Positions 57,401 through 64,000 of a stretch of DNA of 64,000 bases are shown here, piece after piece (positions within the stretch are counted from its first letter, which is position 1; the number at the start of each line of letters is the position of its first letter). A model generated the notes under the pieces. The model had not been told where the DNA came from. It worked only from the letters and a program-made list of their open reading frames with translations, and did not search any database. Origin of the DNA: Leptopterna dolabrata (Eukaryota; Arthropoda; Insecta; Hemiptera; Miridae); assembly GCA_954871275.1 (NCBI GenBank), contig OX940986.1, positions 9,287,170 to 9,351,169 of the forward strand, written 5' to 3'. The translations under genes were made by a program, and so were the position numbers.

Positions 57401-60022
57401 ATTGATTGATTGTAAAATAATTGCTGTAGGAAGAGATGATGTCCTTCTGGGCTTATCTGTGCAATCACATGCAATCGATGGACCGTTTTTTGGAGCGTTC
57501 GATGAGAATGGAGTTCGCAGGTACGTCGTCTTATACAATATGTGATCTGCAGTGGATACGGCGGATTACTCAGCAAAGTTGATTCGAGCCGGTTCGACGA
57601 ACCCGAGCTGAGCCGAACACTGAAAAACGAACGTCTCAGCTGAGCGGCTCCACCTGTTGCACCACTGGCCCCCATTTCACGGAAGAACGGCATTTGGATA
57701 GGAGGAACAGGCATTTACCAACTGTAACCATCCAAGTCCACCTTCCCCGGGACTCCAACTCATTGAGGCGATGTCAAATTCGATGGTTTATGTCAAATAC
57801 GGTGGTTTATGTCAAATTCAGTGGTTTATCATACGCTGCAACACGAAATGAACGTGTTACTCAATGTCGAAGGTATAAGGGCGAAACTTGAGGTAGAGCC
57901 GGTAGAGCAACTTCAGAACTACAGATGTTCTGTCTTGTTGACTGGTCCAGTGTTTGATCCTGACTGCCGCAGTACTCACGACATTTTTGAATAAAGAAAA
58001 AAGCCTTTGAAGAGGCGTCTTGATCCACTGAAGCTTAAATATTAACACGCATGAGACATCCATCCAACTGGGAATCAGCGATAAAACCAACAAGAAGCAG
58101 TCAAAGCTGGCGGCGAGTTATCTGTAGCTCTGGAGACTCGCAGAGGGATTTGGCTGCGTCTCGTCAACGATACTGTTCAACGCGTTTTCAGATTGCATGT
58201 TTGTTAGAAGCAGAGGAAGAGCATCAGAATGTATGTTTATGCGAATACAATCGCGAGTCAGTCATACGTGACTGTTCAAAAATGTAAAAAATAATAATAA
58301 CCAGCTAGTTAATATTGAAGTTCAAGTACGTACATAATGTAGAATTTTGAAAAAAGAGCGAGTTTACGCGAGAATATCTGCTCCCTCCATCTCTACCTCG
58401 TAAAACTGATTCAAATTCACCTCGTGAAAGCGGCCGCTATATACGTTAGGGTGCCCTATGCAGTATGCACCCACAACCACGTAAGAGGCTAATTAGACTT
58501 TCCCCTGCAAAATAATCATATAAAGCTGGAAATGATTTTGAACGACTCTGGGAATCCTAAATAAGAGTAGTATGGAGTTTGCGACGGTTTCTGAGGTGAG
58601 TTAAATTGTTGGGAGCCAAAAAATCCGCAAAATTTTGGCATTTCACTTGGCTTACATCATCTAAATGATCGTCGAATGATTTCCTTAAAATTAAATTTGG
58701 TTCAGCGGGTTTGGTCGAGATCGGCAGCCAAAAATAGGCAAATTATTCCATTTAACTAAAAAACGGCGATTCCAAATGAGAACGTGTCTTATAACTAAAG
58801 TTGTATGCCATACAATTCTGAGTTCAGAGCAACCCTATTTTTTAAAATACCCATTCTATTTAAAATTCTAATTAATTAAACTCAACATTTTAAATTGGCT
58901 ATTTTTCTAAAAATAGGGGTGTTCTGAATGCAGAATTTTATGTTGTACATAAAAATAATAATAATGTAATCCTCATTTTGAATAACCGTTTTTTAGTTAC
59001 AAGCGTGTGAAACTCAGCATAACACACTTTTCTGCCAAAATGGAATAATTTGCATATTGTTTACTGCCGATTACGAACAAACCGCTGAGCTAAATTTAAT
59101 ATTTAAGAAAGTCATTCGACGCAGAATTTGATTCTTCTTAATTTTGGCAGGAGTGAAATTCTCTATAAAATACACCATTTAGATAGTTATTAAGCAAAAA
59201 ACAGCGCAGTTAGTACAGTGAAGCGTTGAATAAGCGCAAAGCTTCGCCAAATGTCAATAGAACAAAGTTTTAAGCATTTTCCAAGCGAAAGCGTCCGTTC
59301 TAATTTATCACCGTTGGAAGATACAGAAATGTTATGTCATTGTCTCAAATATGAGGATCAGTAGAAATGTCGATTAATTCGTCTAAGCTTTGAGCATCGT
59401 AGAGAACAAGATTTTTGAATGTGAAAACGAGAAGCTGAAAGACAGGAGGTTTCTGTGCATTTTCTGCAGCAGGTATTGCATGAAAGTAGATGCGAGGTTG
59501 TATTCTTCGTGTCGTATTGACATTTTTTCTGAAAATTGATCGGAATTGCATTTCGAAACGTAATCCCGGTGGATTTGGATGGGCAGATCTCGTGAACATT
59601 GGGGGAAATGTTTTGTTACCGATTCTGTTGCAGGGGATTACGACCACGGCCACAAGCACGGGGGTCACTTCGGCCACGGTCACAACCACATCACCCAAGG
59701 CCTCTACAAACACGCCCACGACTTCCTCGACAAGTCCTACGACGTGGAGTCTCTCAAGAAGTCCTACGAGGTCGTCGAGCCCTCACAGGACGACATCTCG
59801 TTCGCCGACGGTCCGGAGGCGGCGGCCGACAGCAGCGGCGGCCCTCGGGATCACGGTGATGAATACAGTGGGATGTATTACGATTCGGGAGACGTCGGGC
59901 CGCTGACGTCGCCGGACTATCACGGCGACGGCGACGGCCACGGCCGGGGCGACGAGTTTAGCATTTACGCAAAGATCGGAGCAGAAATCTACCCCTACCT
60001 CACCGGGCAGAAACAAAAATGA
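45449..60022 (+). CDS. Secreted histidine-rich repeat protein (five exons)
   Basis: Exons 45449-45463, 45546-45604, 48602-48902, 50651-50921 and 59634-60022 join with phases 0, 2, 0 and 1 into one frame of 344 codons plus TGA. The product starts MVILIGALFIFVLETAEG, a signal peptide, then DGGGSE and KKVIIHVPVHEK. About 190 residues follow, built of units like GHGHKHGGHFG. The tail is acidic (DDISFADGPEAAADSSGG) and ends IYAKIGAEIYPYLTGQKQK. Dense His and secretion suggest extracellular binding of zinc, copper or nickel, or a cuticle or saliva component; this is inference. Similar KKV-I-HVP/HTHTVYK starts occur in arthropod secreted proteins, to my recollection. Exons are GC-rich against AT-rich, TE-filled introns. 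The first exon is the least certain (donor GTATTA is weak, though ACCATGG is a good start context). No canonical AATAAA is seen soon after the stop. Confidence 0.8.
45546..45604 (+). CDS. His-rich gene, exon 2 (signal peptide end)
   Basis: Pyrimidine-rich acceptor TTTATTTTTCAG, 59 bases coding GALFIFVLETAEGDGGGSE plus two bases, donor GTAAGA. Phase 0 in and phase 2 out, matching exon 3. Confidence 0.7.
45720..47340. other. Intron sequence without other genes
   Basis: Intron 2 of the His-rich gene. A cluster of TGGCACCATGATGGCACC-like words forms small hairpins at 46098-46150. A CATA microsatellite lies at 46302-46320. Confidence 0.5.
47345..47620. mobile_element. Hairpin MITE in intron 2, without ribozyme core
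   Basis: CCCTGTTGTAAAAATTTACC then CGCCAACAAAACCTCCTCAG and GATTGATATCCATTTTGCCC are mirrored at 47530-47605. The loop is about 85 bp. Confidence 0.75.
47830..48392 (-). mobile_element. R1 repeat, partial copy in intron 2
   Basis: From TCCCGAAACTTTGCAGCCCG through GAAGTCGATTTCGACC to ATAAACCCATGTGACAAGGA then CTTCGCAGC. Its end lies only about 210 bp before exon 3. Confidence 0.7.
48602..48902 (+). CDS. His-rich gene, exon 3
   Basis: Acceptor TCCTCCACAACAG and donor CAT/GTAAGC. It codes KKVIIHVPVHEKVIKHTHTV, then His/Lys/Gly repeats with HGHKHxG units. The first base completes a Ser codon with exon 2. Confidence 0.85.
48957..49675 (+). mobile_element. R4 repeat copy e in intron 3
   Basis: It opens with GTCATGCAGCACGGCTATAA then GAGCGAATTTTCAAAG and ends TTCTTTGAAAATTAGCT. 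Matches copy d in reverse, without a satellite. Confidence 0.75.
49680..50640. other. Intron sequence, AT-rich
   Basis: Nothing recognised. Phrases such as TTTTTGCGAATATT recur (50013, 50270), suggesting a diffuse old duplication. Confidence 0.45.
50651..50921 (+). CDS. His-rich gene, exon 4
   Basis: Acceptor ATTGAAACAG and donor G/GTGAGT. It codes about 90 residues, almost all 11-residue units (GHGHKHGGHFG type). The antisense strand is also open but only as a shadow of the repeat. Confidence 0.9.
51050..52230. repeat. Diverged R4-like sequence in intron 4
   Basis: GTCATGCTGTATGACTG at 51622 and GTCATGCTACATGAATG at 52190 resemble the palindromic R4 tip. GCGAATTTTCGGTGAAAATA (51170) and GCGAATTTTTGGTTAAAATA (51421) echo the R4 end. 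Low similarity elsewhere. Confidence 0.4.
52465..53214. mobile_element. hAT MITE with perfect 8-bp target duplication
   Basis: GTTGGTGG at 52457-52464 and 53215-53222. The ends TAGGGATGGG and CCCATCCCTA are complementary. ATCGATATCGATAT-type repeats fill the subterminal parts on both sides (52478-52600, 53095-53205). No transposase. Confidence 0.9.
53223..54395. other. Intron sequence with unrecognised frames
   Basis: A 129-codon minus-strand frame (53317-53706) and overlapping + frames are open, but no domain is recognised. Confidence 0.35.
54402..54595. repeat. Two-copy tandem repeat of about 112 bp
   Basis: CACACAAAGCACTGTGATCC then CAGCTTTGACTTATTC recurs as CACACGAAGCACTGTGTTCG then CAGCTTTGACTTCTTC. 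Each copy ends in ACGGTCACTTCT. Confidence 0.75.
54715..55715. mobile_element. 1-kb element with long inverted ends
   Basis: GGTATCGATAC at about 54731 leads into TTTAAGCGGCAATGCCGCTT then CCTAACGAGTGCGCAT. The right end (about 55618-55705) carries the complement in order. The interior includes a minus-strand (AAAT)n tail at 54925-54945. Confidence 0.65.
55850..58600. other. Intron sequence with several unrecognised frames
   Basis: A minus-strand frame (55850-56134) of about 95 codons, starting after a stop at 56135 and containing MSRGLEGFTDVLQSIGWSMQ, looks protein-like but is not recognised. Frames at 56535-56966 and 57331-57714 are of the same kind. Probably old TE coding debris. Confidence 0.3.
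58610..59165. mobile_element. Hairpin MITE in intron 4, without ribozyme core
   Basis: GTCGAATGATTTCCTTAAAA then CAGCGGGTTT, ATCGGCAG, GCAAATTATTCCA are mirrored by TGGAATAATTTGC, CTGCCGAT, AAACCGCTG and GTCATTCGAC at 59040-59120. The centre is near 58880. Arms are about 80% alike. Confidence 0.75.
59634..60022 (+). CDS. His-rich gene, exon 5 (last)
   Basis: Acceptor GATTCTGTTGCAG. It starts with the last two repeat units (DHGHKHGGHFGHGHNH), then a non-repetitive part with ITQGLYKHAHDFLDKSY and an acidic Gly/Asp/Tyr tail, stopping at TGA 60020-60022. The preceding intron is 8.7 kb. Confidence 0.9.
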
Positions 60023-60203
60023 GAAAAGTCTAATTCCCTCGCAGCAAAATACCACAACTCAAAAAATGCCACTGTGTTCAAAATTCAGTCTAATTTGCAC
60101 TACCTACCTATACAGGAAAATAACCCATTTTACAGATAACCTACCCTTAACTTTAACACTACAGGTGGCTTAAATGAACCGTTACGAAGCTTTTGAGATC
60201 TGG

Positions 60204-61803
60204 CAGAGACCTTCAATGTGTGGCATTTCTGCCAAATATGGAACCAAAAAGTATGGAAATATGGCATTACTTTTTGCGAAGTATGGCACTATTGTGGAAC
60301 TTATCCCCCCCCCCCCCCCCAAAAAAAAGAAAATTATTGAATTTTGCGATTTAAAAGTCAAGCCATAACATTTAATTTTTAACTAGTATTTACAAAACTA
60401 TTTACAAATGCGGAAAGAAAAATAGAAAAATCGTTTATCGACACAATCATAATAATAGCTGTGCTCACAGGGAATTGTAGAACAACATCAGGTTTTTTTC
60501 ATTCAAAAATTAAGGCGTCTGTCGGTCAAAATGTATTTTAATTTGAAGAATGTTCTCTCCACGTCAGCTGATGTGTCAGGATGGACCCCCCCCCCCCCCC
60601 TTCAAAATTGGCAGCAATGTTTCTTATTTGCTCCCATCCACAATGGGGTATTCCAGTCATCCCCACCCCCCCACCACCAAAGAATATTGCTTGGGTTTAA
60701 AAAATCGGGTCTGTTCGTCGAGAGAATGTTAACATAAAATTACAGAAGCAAATAGAAATTGGGAGTTTGAAAAAAAAAACGAGATGTTTCACTACCTCCA
60801 AATATTGGGGATAAATTAAACGGGAATAAACAAGATCGAGATAGAAATAATATAATAGCTGAATTTTCCTCTAACGTAACTTGACCACAGTGAACGATAA
60901 AGTAACGTTAGACAGAATGGGCAGAGACTTTGATCGCCGAGATCCCTATGGATACTATAATACCTAACCGCTTTTACACATGCGCCCGCGCGCACGTACA
61001 CATAGACACACACACCACAGCCCAGCCGTGACGTAGACGTAGGACCCGCGCTTTTTCAACGTCTGATATCTTTATTTCGCGTTTCCTTCCTTATATTGCC
61101 CGATTTCACCTTCTTCCACACTGCGTCTTTTTCACAGTTACTTGAACTAAAACTATTCCGAAAGTCATCTTATTTTTAGACTCACCGGAATAGCCCACTC
61201 CTGGAGGGGACGGCTTCTACCTTCTCCTGAATCATCTTGCCAATGGCTCCTGGATAGTGCATCCTTCTGATATCTTCCATCTTTGACACAGCGGTAGATA
61301 GCAACACCTTCTGGTCTGTGGGATTGCAGCTGCTCGATGATTCCTGGGATCTCTCGGAAGTTTGTCTTCCAAAAAGAGAAGTTGTGGGAAAAGTTTTGGG
61401 TCGTCTTTAAGTATTCTGGCCGTTTTCACAGAAGCAGCGTCATCTTCAAGTTCTTCAAATACTTTTGTGAATCCCTCAAATCCTTCACAGGCTCGGGCGG
61501 CAGTGGTACGCCTGGTAAATTTCGCCTGAATATCTCCACCCTCTTAGGCACTTTCAGGAATATTAATTTCCTTCCCCACAGAAAACAGTTTGTTGACAAG
61601 AGGATGGTCCTCCCGTACAGCGTCAGCAACTCGACGAAGACCCAACGTCATAGACCTGTTGGTCGTTAACCTGAGATCTTAATCGCTTGAAACCCTGAAA
61701 TAATAAGGCAAAAATAATCATTTTACAGCTAATACGGCCTTTCCCCCAGAAATCGGCAAAATACGGCATTTTAGTAGGCAGTATGGCATTTGAAGGTCCC
61801 TGC
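60204..61803 (-). mobile_element. hAT-like element with decayed transposase
   Basis: The ends CAGAGACCTTCAATG and CATTTGAAGGTCCCTG are complementary with one mismatch and one indel. GGCATTT-type words follow at both ends. I see no 8-bp target duplication. Two C runs (C16 at 60305-60320, C15 at 60586-60600) lie inside. Confidence 0.7.
60515..61690 (-). pseudogene. hAT transposase remnant
   Basis: Read on the minus strand across frames: FLKVPKRVEIFRRNLPGVPL then PPEPV (61530-61430 region), KTARILKDDPKLFPQLLFLE (below 61430), and, after a gap without coding text, DTSADVERTFFKLKYILTDR then RLNF ending in a stop at about 60515. The last is the hAT C-terminal dimerisation motif; the PLPP segment also occurs in hAT-type proteins of arthropods. 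At least one frameshift (near 61440) and a 600-bp non-coding break make it inactive. Confidence 0.65.
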
Positions 61804-62032
61804 TTATTACAGAGACGCTGTCTATGGTCTGTACAAAGCTTCTCAGTGGTTTCATCGCCACAAAGCATCCTACCTGAGCTCTTCACCTGGCAGTGAAAGT
61901 CTGAAGGCCTCAGATTTCGGTCGCATCCGGAAAGGTGCCCAGTACGACCTCCCCAGAGATATTATGGGCAGAGATCTACTCGAAAAGAGGATTAGAAAGA
62001 AGGAAAGGTTTCTAGGTGTCCTTGCAACGTGA
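61804..62032 (+). CDS. Possible coding segment next to the hAT end
   Basis: From TTATTACAG, which could act as an acceptor, a frame reads RDAVYGLYKASQWFHRHKAS then GSESLKASDFGRIRKGAQYD and RKKERFLGVLAT and stops at about 62030. It is rich in charged residues and looks protein-like, but I do not recognise it. It could be a host exon or part of another TE. Confidence 0.25.
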
Positions 62033-62034
62033 GA

Positions 62035-64000
62035 AATAATGGTTTGGGTAAATAATATTACTTATCCCAGATGAGTCCAATACAGGACAGAGATAATCTG
62101 CTACAGCATTCTTTCAAGGCAGAAATAAACGCTGCCATTTTTGTACATCGCGCTCTTTGCCCTTAACGCAATGCATTCGTGGAGCTTTCATAAAGTATTT
62201 CCATAACAAGTATCAATGTCTCGTTATTAGCGCTTCAGTTCAGCAAGTCCGCGAGTGATTTTTCAGAACGCTCTCGCGACAGTTGTAGTCCTGTATCCAA
62301 ACCGCAAACCGCCAAAGCCTCTGACTACAGATCCGAAGATTTTAACTCAATTTTTCCATACTTATCAGAATAGGACAGCATGAATGAAAATCACTGCTTA
62401 CAACATATTTTCATACTTCTGATTTCAAATCCCCTATCGATTACTGTTGTGCCAAAACTGGGTTATGTACAATCATGTTTTTTCTATCTTTGTGCCGAGC
62501 GGACAAGTATCTACCTCAACGTGCATTTAACGATTTTCTTAAAACATAAAACTAGGTCTAATGGATAAAAGGCCAATTTTAAGAATTAGCCTTCCTTCAC
62601 TCACTGAGTTTAGAATGTAGTTTTCAATAATTTGATTATTTAGATAGTCATCTGGCAACCGCCTTTTGTAGATCAATTTCAATATAATCTTGGACATTCT
62701 GAACAATCATTTCGATCATTAATATCTATGGTAATAATATAACAATCCGGAAGTTGAAATGTGATGGACGGACTCCGATCATCCGTCCGGGCCAATGGAT
62801 GGAACTACGTCTGAGGCAGGTAGTAAAACACAATAATTCCACTCGTCCACAGAAATTTCATCTCAAAACTAACTCTGAATTTTTGAAGATATAAAAACTC
62901 CTAAAATAAAGTTGGTTAATGAACTAAAATTTCATTCAAACTTACACATGGTTCGGTTGTGGTATTTTGCCGTGACTTGTGAGTTTCGTCTACCGTATCT
63001 ACCTTGCCAAAAAACTTTTTGCCAATTTACTCCTCTCTGGAAGTCTTACGAAAGCTGCGCCACTCGCATCCATCTTCCATCTTCCGATTAGTAGCTAAAA
63101 CACAATATTTAAAACACCGTATTACACTTTAAAGGAACACATTTTTGTTTATAAATAATAGGGTAAGTGACCAATCTGATCAACTATAGTGAGCAGCAAA
63201 ATTTTGAGAAATTGGACGGCATTGCACATTTTTAAAAACTCTTAAATTTTGAGCAAAATTAATTAGCTATGACGCATTTTTCACCTTAAAAAAACGTGGT
63301 TCCTACACACAAGATGTAGTGAACAAGGATTTTCCATCGAATTGAGAGGAATATTCGTAGAACAATGGAAAATTATCGTAACAATCAATAAAAATAATAA
63401 TGAAAATCGTTCTAACACTATCTCACCTCTGGGCCATTTTTTTGAGTGATCGTTTTCGAGGTAGAGGGGATTTCAAGTTCTCAAGCGTTGTCATAAAGAT
63501 TAAAGAAACTGCCTTTCAAGGTGAAATATTTCAAAGAAAACTCTCGTGAGATTCAAATCTATCAATTATCATTCATTACAAATTTACAATATTGGAAACG
63601 TCACTACAACCTTCATAGTTCCGTTTGCTGCCAAAAATCAACCAAATACGTCCCCAGGTACCGCTTTCAGACTTCCAGTGGAGGAGTAACGATGTGCACC
63701 GTCAGCCATATAAGTAAACCCTTTTATATTATTTATAATGATAGATAACCCTATAAATATGACCCCCTGTATATAATCGTACCTAAGAGCTTGTTGTATA
63801 AGACCGCTGTTCTTGTTATAGTGTGAATAAGTTGTTATGTTTTTCGTTAATAAAATCAATGGTACAACCTGTAAATTGGCTATTTTCATTGTTATCCTCA
63901 GTTTGTTTCGGTACTTCGGCATTTGGTTCTTAAGCATTGCGAACAAGGGTGATATCTGATGGGTTTTGGTGGCTTGTGTTCTGCATCGATGCTCTTTTAT
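62035..64000. other. Stretch without a recognisable gene
   Basis: AT-rich with small frames only, including a 102-codon minus-strand frame at 63638-63946 that has no recognisable domain. Confidence 0.4.

Noticed and set aside
59490..59906. 138-codon Thr/Ser-rich + frame over exon 5
   Set aside because: It runs in another frame through the acceptor site; the phase-1 frame joins the repeat and ends in a sensible tail.

Overview
The window reads as a non-coding-rich stretch of an arthropod nuclear genome, most likely an insect. It is AT-rich, has one intron-containing gene, many nested transposable elements (TEs), non-LTR tails, hairpin MITEs and microsatellites, and no bacterial operon structure. 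The frequent (T)AGGTACCTA words remind me of hemipteran genomes, but that is an impression and I do not name a species.

The one confident host gene lies on the + strand and spans about 45.4-60.0 kb. It encodes a secreted histidine-rich protein. I assemble five exons (45449-45463, 45546-45604, 48602-48902, 50651-50921, 59634-60022) with matching intron phases 0, 2, 0 and 1. They give about 344 residues: a signal peptide, a KKVIIHVP segment, about 25 His/Gly/Lys repeat units and an acidic, Tyr-containing tail. Its introns are filled with repeats.

Almost everything else is mobile DNA. From left to right: a hairpin element (1.1-1.4 kb); a decayed piggyBac-like element (2.8-3.7 kb); two long hairpins (4.2 and 5.3 kb); a hAT element with an intact 8-bp target duplication, broken by another repeat (5.8-8.1 kb); a mariner-like element whose 5' half is replaced by a 107-bp satellite (8.7-10.4 kb); a 255-bp tandem repeat (11.6-12.3 kb); two PIF/Harbinger-like elements (12.9-14.7 and 16.7-18.0 kb); a 5'-truncated LINE with a 13-bp target duplication (18.8-19.9 kb); clusters of three related non-autonomous families, here called R1, R2 and R4; a 3.3-kb composite with inverted ends and 141-bp satellites (34.3-37.6 kb); a hAT MITE with a perfect target duplication (52.5-53.2 kb); and a hAT transposase remnant (60.2-61.8 kb).

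The most striking pattern is a hammerhead-ribozyme fold (CTGANGA, stem, GAA, short self-complementary stem III, cleavage base, stem I). It recurs in five unrelated hairpin or tandem elements, with compensatory changes in stems I and II. This suggests one family of ribozyme-carrying, probably Penelope-like, elements scattered over the window. In four of the five, one arm has lost the catalytic core.
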